This document shows, one piece after another, positions 16,031-25,426 of a DNA stretch of 64,000 bases. The position numbers were made by a program, and so were the translations under genes. Under the pieces are notes generated by a model. The model saw only the letters and a program-made list of their open reading frames with translations. It made no database searches and was not told where the DNA came from. This DNA comes from Candidatus Lernaella stagnicola (lineage in GTDB: Bacteria; Lernaellota; Lernaellaia; Lernaellales; Lernaellaceae), in the NCBI GenBank assembly GCA_030765525.1, contig JAVCCK010000008.1, forward strand, positions 124,001 through 188,000. The letters are read 5' to 3'. Each line of letters starts with the position of its first letter. The first letter of the stretch is position 1.

Positions 16031-17859
16031 TCTCGGTTCAAGTGCTCGTGAATCGTTTGCGCGAGTTTCGGCCCGATCCCCGGCGCCCGGGTGAGTTCGT
16101 CCCGGGTGGCTTGGCGGATGCGTTTGACGCTGCCGAAGGTTTTCAGGAGGGCTTTTTGCTTGGCCTTACCCAAGCCCGGCACGGCGTCCAGCGCGCCGGC
16201 GACCATTTTCTTGGAGCGTAATTTTCGGTGGTATTCGATCGCGAACCGGTGCGCTTCGTCGCGCAGCCTTTGCAGCAAGTGCAGGGCGTTGCTGCCGGCA
16301 AGGAAGGTCACGGCATTTTTGCGGCCGGGCAGATAGACTTTGTCCTTCGGCGAAGTGTCGCCCGCGGCGAGGTTCTTGATTTTTGTGATCGCGGCCACCG
16401 GTTGAGCGGTGAGGCCGAGTTCCTTCAATACGGACACGGCCACACTCAAGTGGCCCTTGCCGCCGTCGATGAGCAGCAAGTCGGGTAGATCGCCGTCCCG
16501 CATGCCGCGCGCCAGGCGCCGTTGCAGCACTTCACGCATCATGGCGAAGTCGTCGGGTTCGTCTTTGGTGCGCACGCGGTAGTGCCGGTAGCCGGATTTG
16601 TCGGGCTCGCCCTGCGTGAAGCGAACTTGCGAACCCACGGCCAGCTTGCCCTGAACATTGGATATGTCGAAGCACTCAATGACGTCCGGCTGACGTGCCA
16701 GATGGAGTTTCTCGACGAGGCTTTGCAGCACTTCGGCCGGCGTGACCAGCGACGAACGCCGCGCGTCGAAGTGGCGTTTGGCGTTCTTGTGCGCCATGAG
16801 CACCCACTGGCGTCCCGCGCCGCGTTGGGCGGGGCGAACATCGATACGGTGGCCGGCAAGATCGGTCAACCATTCGGCAAGGAGGTCGGGGCCGCCCTCG
16901 GGCTCCAAGGGCAACAAAATCTGCTCGGGTAGGAAGTTGTCGCCGGAGTAATAGATGCCGATGAGTTGGCGGAGGATCTGGGCGTCGCTGTCCTCAATGT
17001 TCGTAAACGGATAGATGCGCTGGCCCGTAATCGCGCCGCTGCGAACGAATAACTGGCAAATCACGACAGCCGATCCCTCGCGGTATAAGCCGAACGCGTC
17101 GCGGTCGCCTTTGCCGTGGTGCACGATTCGCTGGCGCTCAAGTGATTTTTCGATTGCCGCGATGCGGTTGCGTGCGAGCGCGGCCTCTTCGAATTCCAGG
17201 TTGGCGGCGAGCGTTTGCATCTGCAGGCGAAGCTGTTTGATCAGTTCCGGCAACCGCCCGGCGAAGAAGAGCTTCACTTCATCGACGAGCGCTTCGTAAT
17301 CCTCGCGATCGACATAGCCGACGCACGGCGCGAGGCAGCGGCCGATTTGGTATTGCAGACAGGGGCGGTCGCGCGCGGCGAAGTTGTGGTTGCTGCACTT
17401 GCGCAGTCGGAACGCGGCGTTGATGAACTTCATGGTTTCGCGAATGGCGCGGGCGTCGGAATAGGGGCCGTAGTAAAGATTGCCGTCGCGTTTCACTTTG
17501 CGCACTACGTATAGGCGCGGGAAGCGGTGCAAGAGGTCAAGCTTCAGGCTGATGAACCGCTTGTCGTCACGGAGCCGAATGTTGTAGCGCGGATAGTGAG
17601 TCTGGATGAGCGTCGCTTCCAGAATCAGCGCCTCTTTCTCCGAGGCGGTAACGATCCATTCCAAATCGGCGATACGCGCCACCAACAAGCGGGTCTTGCC
17701 GTCCTTGTCTTCCACGCGCTGGAAGTAGGACCGGACTCGATTTCGCAATACTTTGGCTTTGCCGACGTAGATGATTTTCCCGTCGGCGTCCTTCCAAATG
17801 TACACACCGGGATCGGCGGGCACGCGGCGAATTTTATTTCGGAGTTTGTCCGGCGTCAT
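16027..17859 (-). CDS. uvrC: UvrABC system protein C
   Basis: About 610 residues. An N-terminal GIY-YIG nuclease domain (GVYIWKDADGKIIYVGKA, within the first 40 residues) makes the 3' incision. A UVR motif in the middle (about 195-235) binds UvrB. The RNase H-like 5' nuclease domain follows (ECFDISNVQG, LLIDGGKGH), and tandem helix-hairpin-helix motifs are at the end. The start at 17859 is preferred because it overlaps the cupin stop as ATGA; an ATG at 17886 would add nine residues before the conserved domain. It overlaps the comEC start at its 3' end. Confidence 0.95.
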   Translation of the reverse strand: MTPDKLRNKIRRVPADPGVYIWKDADGKIIYVGKAKVLRNRVRSYFQRVEDKDGKTRLLVARIADLEWIVTASEKEALILEATLIQTHYPRYNIRLRDDKRFISLKLDLLHRFPRLYVVRKVKRDGNLYYGPYSDARAIRETMKFINAAFRLRKCSNHNFAARDRPCLQYQIGRCLAPCVGYVDREDYEALVDEVKLFFAGRLPELIKQLRLQMQTLAANLEFEEAALARNRIAAIEKSLERQRIVHHGKGDRDAFGLYREGSAVVICQLFVRSGAITGQRIYPFTNIEDSDAQILRQLIGIYYSGDNFLPEQILLPLEPEGGPDLLAEWLTDLAGHRIDVRPAQRGAGRQWVLMAHKNAKRHFDARRSSLVTPAEVLQSLVEKLHLARQPDVIECFDISNVQGKLAVGSQVRFTQGEPDKSGYRHYRVRTKDEPDDFAMMREVLQRRLARGMRDGDLPDLLLIDGGKGHLSVAVSVLKELGLTAQPVAAITKIKNLAAGDTSPKDKVYLPGRKNAVTFLAGSNALHLLQRLRDEAHRFAIEYHRKLRSKKMVAGALDAVPGLGKAKQKALLKTFGSVKRIRQATRDELTRAPGIGPKLAQTIHEHLNRE

Positions 17860-18203
17860 GCGTGAACGAAAGCCGGTACGAGGCACACAAACACCAAGGG
17901 CTCGTCGCCGGTATTGCGGATTTGGTGCATCGCCATCGGCGCCACATAGGCGGTGTGTCCGGGGGCGACCGGAATGACGTCCTCGGCGTGCTGCACTTCG
18001 CCCTTTCCGGTATGGAAGAAAATCTCGTGCTCGAAATCGTGTTGATGGTGCGGCGTGTATCCTCCCGGGGCGACCTCGAAGACGCGCATGACGAAGCGGG
18101 GCGCGCCCTCCCGCGGGCCGATGACCACGCGCATCGTCACGTCTTGCACTTCATCGCCGGGGACCGGTTCGGCCGGGACATCGGTATACGGTTTGACGCT
18201 CAT
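17856..18203 (-). CDS. single-domain cupin protein
   Basis: 115 residues with both cupin motifs. Motif 1 is GGYTPHHQHDFEHEIFFHTG, giving metal-ligand candidates His-His-Glu, and motif 2 is GHTAYVAPMAMHQIRN with the last His ligand. Single cupins of this type bind a small metabolite or act as a sensor or isomerase; the function here is unknown. It lies between uvrB and uvrC, 60 bases after uvrB, and its stop overlaps the uvrC start. It is therefore likely translated together with the repair genes. Confidence 0.85.
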   Translation of the reverse strand: MSVKPYTDVPAEPVPGDEVQDVTMRVVIGPREGAPRFVMRVFEVAPGGYTPHHQHDFEHEIFFHTGKGEVQHAEDVIPVAPGHTAYVAPMAMHQIRNTGDEPLVFVCLVPAFVHA

Positions 18204-18263
18204 CGGACCTCCCTCTTTTCGGCTTATTTTATTCGCTTGGCGGGCCGAGGCAAAGGCGCGGCG

Positions 18264-20321
18264 TTAACGGCGCTTCATGCGAACGGGCCGCCGGCTGCGC
18301 GCACCGGCTTGCTTGAGCGCGGGGGTGGTACGCCGCATTCCGAGTTGGCGCTCTTCCAGTTCGTCGATTCGGTCGCGGAGCGTCGCGGCGCGCTCGAAGT
18401 CGAGGTTCTGCGCGGCGTCGAGCATTTCGCGCTTCAATTGCGCGATGACCACGGGCAGGTCCTCGGGTCTCACGTCGCCCTCATCGGCCTCGTCGACGGG
18501 CACGGTGACGTAATCCGCCTCGTAGACGCTGGCCAGCACGTCCGAGATACTCTTGATGATCGATGCCGGCGTGATGCCGTGCTCTTCGTTGTATTGCCGC
18601 TGCTTCTCGCGCCGGCGATCGGTCTCCTCCAACGCGCGACCCATCGAGCGCGTGACTTTGTCGGCGTACATGATCACCTTGCCCTCCACGTTGCGCGCCG
18701 CGCGACCGATAGTCTGAATGAGGGCCGTGGCCGAGCGCAAGAAGCCCTCTTTGTCGGCGTCGAGAATCGCCACGAGGCCGACTTCCGGCAGGTCGAGACC
18801 CTCCCGCAGCAGGTTGATGCCGACGAGCACGAAGAATTTGCCCTGCCGCAGTTCCCGCAAGATGACGGTTCGTTCGAGGGTGTCGATCTCGCTGTGCAGA
18901 TAGCGGACGGGGACGCCGAGGTTGCGGTAGTAATCGGTCAAGTCTTCGGCCATGCGCTTGGTCAGCGTCGTCACCAGCACGCGCTGGTTTTTCTCGATGC
19001 GGGTCTTGATCTCCTCGAGCAGGTCGTCCACTTGGTTCTCGATCGGGCGGACTTCCACTTCGGGATCGATCAACCCGGTCGGGCGGATGATCTGCTCGAC
19101 GATCTCGCCGGCACACCTTTCCATCTCGTACGACCCCGGTGTGGCCGAGATAAAGATAAGTTGGCCGACGCGCTCTTCAAACTCAGCGAACCTCAGCGGG
19201 CGGTTATCCATTGCGGAGGGCAGGCGGAAGCCGTACTCGACGAGGTTCGCTTTGCGGCTGCGGTCACCTTTGAACATGGCGTTGAGCTGCGGAACGGTTT
19301 GGTGCGATTCGTCCAAGATCATCAGGAAGTCGTCGGGAAAGTAATCGAGTAAAACGCTGGGCGGTTCGCCCGCGGCGCGGCCGTCGAGGTGGCGGCTGTA
19401 ATTCTCGATGCCGTTGCAGTAACCAAGCTCGCGCATCATTTCCAGGTCGAAGAGGGTGCGTTCGCGCAGGCGTTGTTCCTCGATCCATTTTTCGATGCCG
19501 TGCAATTGTTCGGTGCGTTCTTCGAGTTCGACGCGAATGGCCTTGGTCGCGCGCTCCATTTGATCGGGGGGCGTGACGTAGTGGCTGTTGGGGAAAATCG
19601 CCACGCTGTCCATCTCGCGCAGAACCACGCCGCGTAGGGGATCAATTTGGCGGATGGCTTCGATTTCGTCACCGAACATCTCGATCCGCACTGCGGCTTC
19701 GTCCTCGTAGGCTGGAAAAATCTCCACCACGTCGCCGCGCGCCCGAAAGGTGCCGCGGAAGAAATCGACGTCGTTGCGCTCGTATTGCATTTCGACGAAA
19801 TGCCGCAGCAACTGCTGGCGGTCGATTTCCTGGCCGACGTGGAATTGCGTGAGCATTTGCCGGTAGAAATCCGGCGCGCCCAGCCCGTAGATGCAACTCA
19901 CTGAAGCGACGATGATGACGTCGCGGCGGGTCAGGACGCTGCGTGTGGCGCTGTGGCGCAAGCGGTCGATGCGCTCGTTCACCGACGAGTCTTTTTCGAT
20001 GTAGGTGTCGGTCGAAGGGATATACGCCTCGGGCTGATAGTAGTCGTAGTAAGACACGAAGAACTCGACGGCGTTTTCGGGGAACAATTGCTTGAACTCG
20101 CCGTAAAGTTGGGCGGCGAGCGTTTTGTTGTGCGCCAGGACCAGGGCGGGGCGTCCGAGGCGGGCGATCACGTTGGCGATGGTGAAGGTCTTCCCCGAGC
20201 CGGTGACGCCCAACAGTGTTTGGTGGGGGCGTCCGGATTCCAAGCCCTTGGTCAGCGCGTCGATGGCCGCCGGCTGGTCACCGGTCGGTTGGTATTCGGA
20301 GACGAGCTTGAAGGCGCTCAT
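18264..20321 (-). CDS. uvrB: UvrABC system protein B
   Basis: 685 residues. Walker A is GVTGSGKT near residue 38-45. The Tyr-rich beta-hairpin ([17 protein letters not shown]) that inserts between DNA strands is near 92-108. Helicase motifs include DESHQT and the QTIGRAARN segment. The C-terminal UVR domain ends the fold ([15 protein letters not shown]) and binds UvrC. It is the damage-verification ATPase of nucleotide excision repair. A short basic extension after the UVR domain ends the protein. It lies in a minus-strand run with the cupin, uvrC and comEC genes. Confidence 0.97.
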   Translation of the reverse strand: MSAFKLVSEYQPTGDQPAAIDALTKGLESGRPHQTLLGVTGSGKTFTIANVIARLGRPALVLAHNKTLAAQLYGEFKQLFPENAVEFFVSYYDYYQPEAYIPSTDTYIEKDSSVNERIDRLRHSATRSVLTRRDVIIVASVSCIYGLGAPDFYRQMLTQFHVGQEIDRQQLLRHFVEMQYERNDVDFFRGTFRARGDVVEIFPAYEDEAAVRIEMFGDEIEAIRQIDPLRGVVLREMDSVAIFPNSHYVTPPDQMERATKAIRVELEERTEQLHGIEKWIEEQRLRERTLFDLEMMRELGYCNGIENYSRHLDGRAAGEPPSVLLDYFPDDFLMILDESHQTVPQLNAMFKGDRSRKANLVEYGFRLPSAMDNRPLRFAEFEERVGQLIFISATPGSYEMERCAGEIVEQIIRPTGLIDPEVEVRPIENQVDDLLEEIKTRIEKNQRVLVTTLTKRMAEDLTDYYRNLGVPVRYLHSEIDTLERTVILRELRQGKFFVLVGINLLREGLDLPEVGLVAILDADKEGFLRSATALIQTIGRAARNVEGKVIMYADKVTRSMGRALEETDRRREKQRQYNEEHGITPASIIKSISDVLASVYEADYVTVPVDEADEGDVRPEDLPVVIAQLKREMLDAAQNLDFERAATLRDRIDELEERQLGMRRTTPALKQAGARSRRPVRMKRR

Positions 20322-20369
20322 GTTTCTACCCCGCAGTAGCGTGCGACTTCGACGATGCTATATGAGTAA

Positions 20370-21245
20370 TCACTCGGCGTCGGGGCGGGCAACCGTGACC
20401 AGCCAGGGTGTCCGACCCTCACGGTACGGATTCCCGAGCAGATCGCCGAACAGCGACTCCAGCCGCCAACCGCATTCGCGCAGTATGTTTTCGATTTCGG
20501 GCGGCTCGTAGGCGCGATGCCAGATGCTGCACTCCGTGAGCCGTTCGGTTTTCAAGTCGAGGGTGAAAACACGGTGGACCTGCGTGTTACGCGTGCGGAA
20601 AAAACGCTTCTCTTCCAGCCATAGGTGGCGACTGTCGCAAAAGATGCTTCGCTCGCAGACCATCCACGAGCGGCCGATGTCTTCCATTAATTGCCACCGA
20701 GACGCGAGGTCGAGGACCAGCACACCGCCGGGCGCGATCCACGAACGGATGCGCGAGAGCAAGCGGCGAAAATCATCTTCAGGAAACGCGTTGGCCTGCG
20801 CGTACAAGACATATACGGCGTCGAAACTTTGCGGCGCAAAATCGACCCGGCGCGCATCTTCTAGGACGAAGTCGATGGCCAGCTTGCGTTTCGCGGCCTC
20901 GGCGCGGGCGTGCTCGATAGCGGCCGGCGCAAAATCGACGCCGGTCACTTTGTGTCCCATTTGCGCGAAGCGCATGGCATACAACCCGGGGCCGCAGGTT
21001 AGATCACAGATCCGGGCGGGCTGGGAAAGGGTGTCGGTGAACAACCCGTCCAAAAACGCAGTTTCGGCTTCCACTTGGTCGGGTTGCCGACTCGCCTGGT
21101 CATGCTCGGGATTCAAGTGCAGCGCCAGTGTCCGGCGCGAAATCTCCGGGTCGTCCCAGGGGAAAAAGCACCAGGAATTCGGGTGTGGTTCCTTATCGGC
21201 CAGCGATTGCAGCCGCACCAGCAAGTCGATATTTTTGTTGCTCAT
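20370..21245 (-). CDS. class I SAM-dependent methyltransferase
   Basis: 291 residues. The Rossmann-type motif I is DLTCGPGLYAMRFAQMGH (about 99-116), with the acidic motif II residue in VTGVD (about 118-122). VLVLDLASRW lies further on. The substrate is not recognisable; the closest general type is the Methyltransf_25/11 group that includes small-molecule methylases. It starts 16 bases after the M14 carboxypeptidase stop and ends about 50 bases before uvrB. It may be co-transcribed with both. Confidence 0.8.
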   Translation of the reverse strand: MSNKNIDLLVRLQSLADKEPHPNSWCFFPWDDPEISRRTLALHLNPEHDQASRQPDQVEAETAFLDGLFTDTLSQPARICDLTCGPGLYAMRFAQMGHKVTGVDFAPAAIEHARAEAAKRKLAIDFVLEDARRVDFAPQSFDAVYVLYAQANAFPEDDFRRLLSRIRSWIAPGGVLVLDLASRWQLMEDIGRSWMVCERSIFCDSRHLWLEEKRFFRTRNTQVHRVFTLDLKTERLTECSIWHRAYEPPEIENILRECGWRLESLFGDLLGNPYREGRTPWLVTVARPDAE

Positions 21246-21260
21246 CTTCCAGTCGAATGA

Positions 21261-23990
21261 TCAGAAACAGCCGCCGCTGTCGTTATCGTTGTCATCATCG
21301 TCGTCACCCGCGGAATCGTTGTTGTCGTCGTCATCGTCATCGTCGTCCCCGGAGTCGTCATCGGAGGCATCGTCATCAGAGGCGTCGTCATCGACTGCGT
21401 CGTCGTCGGTGGTGTCGTCGTCATCGCCCCCGTCGGCGTTGATGTATTCGACTTTGAGCTCGGTGTCACTCCCGGCGGTCGTCGAAGCGGTGAGTTGAAC
21501 GTCGTAGGTGCCGGGATTCTGGAACACGTGGGTCGGGCTGGCCAGCGTTGAGGTCTGGCCGTCGCCGAAGCTCCATTGATAGCCGCTGATGTTGCAGCCG
21601 GCGCCCGCGGTGCTCAAGTCGGTGAAGTGAACGGTGAGCGGCGCGTCGCCGGAGACGACGTCGGCTTCGAAATCGACCTCGGGCAGAGGGCACTGCGCGG
21701 TGACGTAATTAAACTTACGCTCGAATTCTTCGCCGCCGGGACCCGTGGTAGTCAGCTTGACCGTGTAGCGCCCGGCATCATCGTAGGTGTGCAAGGGGTC
21801 TTGGTCGGTCGAGGTAGCTCCGTCGCCGAAGTCCCAAAGGTAGTCGGCGATCGAGCCGGTCGACAGATCGGTGAACTGCACGGCCAGCGGCGCTTCGCCC
21901 TGGCGCGGCGTCCCCTCGAAATCGGGATCGGGCGCGCCGATATAGGCGTTGATGTAATTCGTGCGTACGATGGTGTCGGTGCCGGCCGCGCCGACCACGG
22001 TCAAGGAAACCGTGTAGTAGCCTTCTTCGTCGTAAGTGTGCTGGGGATTTTGATCGGTGGACGTGTCGCCGTCGCCGAAATCCCAATCCCACGAGGTCGG
22101 GGTGCCGGAAGACTGATCCGCGAAGTTGACCAGCAAGGGAATGACGCCGCTGGTGGCTGACGCACTAAAAGCGGCGATGAGCGCGGGCGTGCCGATGGCG
22201 TCCAGGTCGTAGCCGTCGTTTTGCCCGGCGTCGCCGAGGTCCAGTGAGTCGTCTACAATCTTCACGTAGCGCACGGAAGACAGGCCGGTGCCGTTCAGGT
22301 CGAACTCATCGGTGCCGAGGCCGCTGCCGATTTCAACCCACTCATCGGCCCACGCGACTTTGCCGTACAGTGTGAAATCTTCATCGCCATCGGTGTAGCT
22401 TTCGTAGACGGCGATGTCGTTGCCGGCGCCGTCGGCGATGCCGCCGGGTCCCAGGTCGAGCAGCACCGAACCGCCGTTGCCGATGGAGAAGTAGTCACCG
22501 TCGGTACGGCCGAGAACATTGTGTGCGTCGAGGTGCGAATCCTCACTGTTGGGGCACTCGCTTTGAAGCCAGCGATAGGCGAAGGTTTTCGGCGTGTCGT
22601 CGGGGGTCGGAATGACGGTCATCGTTGCCGGGGCGCCGTCGGCCACGACCACGGTTTCCGTGTAGGCTTCATAGCCGTCGGCTTCGATGGTGACATCGTA
22701 GGTGCCGGGTAGGAGGAACTTGTGGAAGTCGCCGACTTCGGGATCGTTGAAGGTATACCACTTGCCGTCGACGAACACCGTAGCGGCGATCGGCTCCTTC
22801 GCTGATGTTTGTACGACGCCGTGCAAGCCTTCACTCGCCTGTTGCATCAGCCACAACATCGAGGGCTCGTGGTCTTCGGCGACGCCGATGGCGGTGGAGA
22901 AAGCGCATTCCTTGGCATAGCTCAACTCGACGGTCCAGGCGGCAATACCGTGGCTGCCGTACATTTCGTCTTTCGTCGAGCCGTGAATCTTGTACATGCC
23001 GCTTGAGCCCTGGAACCAATCGTTGAGCAGCGGGTCGAGGCACACGTCGCAATAATTTTCGCCGAGGTAGTCGAACTCATCCCAATCGCCGGGTTCGTCA
23101 TAGTGGTACGACCACGGCAGGCTGATCGACACGGTGCCGCTGTGCGCCGAAACACCGAACACGAAGGGCTGATGATCGACCCAAACATTGGCTAAGGTCT
23201 GGGTCTCAGGCTCAGAGTGCAGGGCCGGGCCGCTGTTATACTCGTACGGATCCCACATGTAGCCGTTGTTCCGGTTCATGTCGACGCCGTTTTCGTTGTA
23301 CCGGCTGCGTCCGTAGGTCGGGTGGTCGTAGTTGCCGTCGGGATTGGTCAACGGCACGAAGAAGATTTCGCGCTCGTTGATCATGGCGGTAACGTCCGGA
23401 TTCGTGCCGTACTCGGTCAGCAACCATTCGATGATATGCAAGGCGTGCACGTAGGCGGCGATCTCGTCGCCGTGGATGTTGTTTTCGAAGAACAGAGCCG
23501 GTTCGTTTTCGTTGGTGGTAACATTGTCCGAAATCTTTACCAAGTGTAGATCCCGTCCCAATACACTTTGCCCCACGACCTCCACCGTCATCAGCGTCGG
23601 GTAGGTGGCCGCCAGGTCGTTAAGGAAATCGCACACTTCGCCGTGATCGAAGTAGTGGTCCAACACGGGCCTGTCGTCGCTGGGGACATCGAGCTGCGCC
23701 GCTTCAGCGCTGCCCACGCGGCGTGCCGCCACCCATTGGTCGAGGTCGTCGATGAGGATATCGACTTCGAAGCCGGCGTCGACCAGATCGTCAATCGCGT
23801 CATGGGAAGTAACGATTTGCACATAACCGGGCCGGTCGCATTCCTCAAAACCGATCGGGAACGTCGACAGGCGGTCGATGGTTTGCCAATTCGGCGCATA
23901 CACCTGCGCCACAGTCTTGACCGTCGCGGCGGCCGCGAGTGCGGGGATAAAAACAACCACAAGAAGTACGAGAAAAAAACGACGCCACAT
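21261..23990 (-). CDS. secreted M14 zinc carboxypeptidase with three PKD domains and Asp-rich GGCF tail
   Basis: 909 residues. Signal peptide about 1-22. M14 peptidase domain about 105-390 with zinc ligands H173 and E176 (HGDE) and H283 (SAHSG), the substrate-binding DMNRN (about 237-241), and catalytic E355 (TVELSY). A CarboxypepD regulatory-like beta domain is at about 398-460, and a beta-rich discoidin-like region at about 470-605. Three PKD domains follow, each with W.FGDG: about 608-684, 688-767 and 770-853. The Asp-rich tract is at about 855-905 and the last residues are Gly-Gly-Cys-Phe. It should be an exported, probably surface-attached exopeptidase. No membrane helix follows the tail. 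Confidence 0.88.
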   Translation of the reverse strand: MWRRFFLVLLVVVFIPALAAAATVKTVAQVYAPNWQTIDRLSTFPIGFEECDRPGYVQIVTSHDAIDDLVDAGFEVDILIDDLDQWVAARRVGSAEAAQLDVPSDDRPVLDHYFDHGEVCDFLNDLAATYPTLMTVEVVGQSVLGRDLHLVKISDNVTTNENEPALFFENNIHGDEIAAYVHALHIIEWLLTEYGTNPDVTAMINEREIFFVPLTNPDGNYDHPTYGRSRYNENGVDMNRNNGYMWDPYEYNSGPALHSEPETQTLANVWVDHQPFVFGVSAHSGTVSISLPWSYHYDEPGDWDEFDYLGENYCDVCLDPLLNDWFQGSSGMYKIHGSTKDEMYGSHGIAAWTVELSYAKECAFSTAIGVAEDHEPSMLWLMQQASEGLHGVVQTSAKEPIAATVFVDGKWYTFNDPEVGDFHKFLLPGTYDVTIEADGYEAYTETVVVADGAPATMTVIPTPDDTPKTFAYRWLQSECPNSEDSHLDAHNVLGRTDGDYFSIGNGGSVLLDLGPGGIADGAGNDIAVYESYTDGDEDFTLYGKVAWADEWVEIGSGLGTDEFDLNGTGLSSVRYVKIVDDSLDLGDAGQNDGYDLDAIGTPALIAAFSASATSGVIPLLVNFADQSSGTPTSWDWDFGDGDTSTDQNPQHTYDEEGYYTVSLTVVGAAGTDTIVRTNYINAYIGAPDPDFEGTPRQGEAPLAVQFTDLSTGSIADYLWDFGDGATSTDQDPLHTYDDAGRYTVKLTTTGPGGEEFERKFNYVTAQCPLPEVDFEADVVSGDAPLTVHFTDLSTAGAGCNISGYQWSFGDGQTSTLASPTHVFQNPGTYDVQLTASTTAGSDTELKVEYINADGGDDDDTTDDDAVDDDASDDDASDDDSGDDDDDDDDNNDSAGDDDDDNDNDSGGCF
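21276..21428 (-). repeat. GAY-type trinucleotide-rich tract encoding an Asp-rich tail
   Basis: About 150 bases of mostly GAC/GAT codons read on the minus strand, broken by Ala, Ser, Thr and Asn codons. They encode the acidic end of the M14 protein just before its GGCF terminus. Confidence 0.85.
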
Positions 23991-24019
23991 GGTTACGACT
24001 CCTTAACAAGTTACGCGCT

Positions 24020-24042
24020 ATTTTGGGGTCACGCGCCAAAAT
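24020..24042. repeat. 7-bp inverted repeat upstream of the M14 gene
   Basis: Perfect arms ATTTTGG (24020-24026) and CCAAAAT (24036-24042) flank nine bases, 30-52 bases upstream of the M14 carboxypeptidase start. Position and symmetry fit a repressor or activator site; no regulator gene is adjacent. Confidence 0.45.
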
Positions 24043-24152
24043 AATCAACCAATTCGCGCGGCGGGATATTTCGACGTGAGATTGAACGTTTGTTTCGCTT
24101 TGAACTACCCGAGAGGAAGGGGCGTCTGATATTCTACACGACGAGAATCCGA

Positions 24153-24182
24153 TTGACGCTCCTCGACGGAGGGTCCTACACT
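24153..24182 (+). promoter_or_regulatory. possible promoter of the Cys-rich repeat gene
   Basis: TTGACG (24153-24158) and TACACT (24177-24182) are 18 bases apart, 16 bases before the TTG start. The -10 match is only moderate. A leader this short leaves just the GGAGG site. Confidence 0.3.
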
Positions 24183-24198
24183 TCGGCGCGGAGGTTTA

Positions 24199-25344
24199 TT
24201 GCGCAACAAAATTCTCTACAGCGCGCTGATCGCGGTGTTAATGGTCGGCGGCTTGGCGATTATCGCTCGCCTGTTGCCGGGCACGGAGAGCATTTTCGAC
24301 GATTCCGCGGGTGACACCGGTGACAGCGACCAGGATAACTCCCTCGATTGCCGGTGGGCATGCGAGCGGCTGGCCATGTGCCGGCATCCGCTGGCCGGCG
24401 AGACGTGCGAGGATCTGTGCCGCGATTCCTGGGACGAAGAGACGATACGTTGCGTGCAATTCGCCGCTTGCCGGGAGATTACCGGCGAATGTCTGGACGC
24501 CGCGGCGGACGTTGGATGCGAAGCGGCGTGCGAAAAAGTCGAGGATTGCGGGCTGTTCCTCTCAGGCGAGAATTGCCTGGAAACCTGCCGCGCGGAATGG
24601 GACCGGGACCTGCGTGAATGTCTCACGATGACCGAGTGCGACGAAATTGAGGCCGTCTGCCTTCCGGCCATTCAACCCACCGAATGCACGCTGTTTTGCG
24701 ATAAACTAGCTGAGTGTGATTTGCTACCCGGCAGCGACGCCGGGGATTGCTTGGAATCGTGTCTCACGCTCGACGATCCCGAACTGCGGGAATGCGTCGC
24801 GCAGGTGGCGTGCGAATTGATCGAACCCGTGTGTCTCGCCGATGATTACGACCCGCTTTGCCTCGAAGCCTGTCAGCGGTTGGAGGCGTGTGAAGCACTG
24901 GGCGATATCGAGCCGGACTACTGTCCCGCGGCGTGCATGGGAGCCTGGGACGACGGCACGCTGGCTTGTCTATTCGACCGCGCGTGTGAGGAATTGGAAC
25001 CGGTTTGCCTGGGGCGGGCCGAGCCCGTATGCGAGGACGTTTGCGGCAAGCTCGTCGAGTGCGGTCTGGAAGACGAACCGGCGGATTGCGCCATCACTTG
25101 CTCGACAAGTCTAAGCGATGAAGGCAGGCAGTGCATTTTAGAAGCGCCGTGCGAACAGATCGACGGCGTATGCTTCGGCGTGCAGCCGGATCTGTGCGCG
25201 GTGGTGTGTGAGAAGCTGATCAATTGCGAACTGGATGAGGATTTCGAGGTCTGCTACGCGGCGTGCGAGCAGGCGCCGGACCTCGCGTTGATCCGCTGCA
25301 TCCTTGCGTTTCCATGCGCGGCGATCGTCGACAACTGCTCGTAG
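24199..25344 (+). CDS. membrane-anchored or secreted protein with six 54-residue Cys-rich repeats
   Basis: 381 residues from a TTG start at 24199, with GGAGG at 24190-24194; an ATG at 24241 would remove most of the hydrophobic N-terminus. One hydrophobic segment (about 4-25) acts as signal or anchor, and an acidic linker follows. Six tandem repeats of about 54 residues run from residue 50 to the end. Each has eight Cys in the pattern C-x3-C-x5-C-x(6-9)-C-x3-C-x10-C-x5-C-x6-C. The repeats are acidic and helical in character. The spacing suggests four disulfides per repeat in the periplasm or outside. I do not recognise the family. It is transcribed away from the M14 gene. Confidence 0.75.
   Translation: MRNKILYSALIAVLMVGGLAIIARLLPGTESIFDDSAGDTGDSDQDNSLDCRWACERLAMCRHPLAGETCEDLCRDSWDEETIRCVQFAACREITGECLDAAADVGCEAACEKVEDCGLFLSGENCLETCRAEWDRDLRECLTMTECDEIEAVCLPAIQPTECTLFCDKLAECDLLPGSDAGDCLESCLTLDDPELRECVAQVACELIEPVCLADDYDPLCLEACQRLEACEALGDIEPDYCPAACMGAWDDGTLACLFDRACEELEPVCLGRAEPVCEDVCGKLVECGLEDEPADCAITCSTSLSDEGRQCILEAPCEQIDGVCFGVQPDLCAVVCEKLINCELDEDFEVCYAACEQAPDLALIRCILAFPCAAIVDNCS
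24349..25341 (+). repeat. six tandem protein-coding repeats, about 162-168 bases each
   Basis: Each unit encodes about 54 residues with eight conserved Cys. The units differ in most other positions, so DNA identity is low and the duplication is old. The last unit ends at the C-terminal Cys-Ser. Confidence 0.75.
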
Positions 25345-25351
25345 CCGAGTC

Positions 25352-25380
25352 TTGAACGCACATTCAAGCTGTTCTAGTAT
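25352..25380 (+). promoter_or_regulatory. sigma70-type promoter of the sugar dehydrogenase/kinase operon
   Basis: -35 TTGAAC (25352-25357) and -10 TAGTAT (25375-25380) are exactly 17 bases apart. They lie about 45 bases before the ATG at 25427, which has a strong GGAGG ribosome site. Confidence 0.55.
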
Positions 25381-25426
25381 CGACGCTCCCTAAGAAAAAC
25401 GAAATTTCCTTGCAGGAGGTTGAGCG

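Noticed and set aside
17862-19352. Long open plus-strand frame (496 residues) across uvrC, cupin and uvrB
   Set aside because: Its sequence is the antisense shadow of three certain genes; composition is His/Val/Arg-rich with no domain. High GC makes such frames common.
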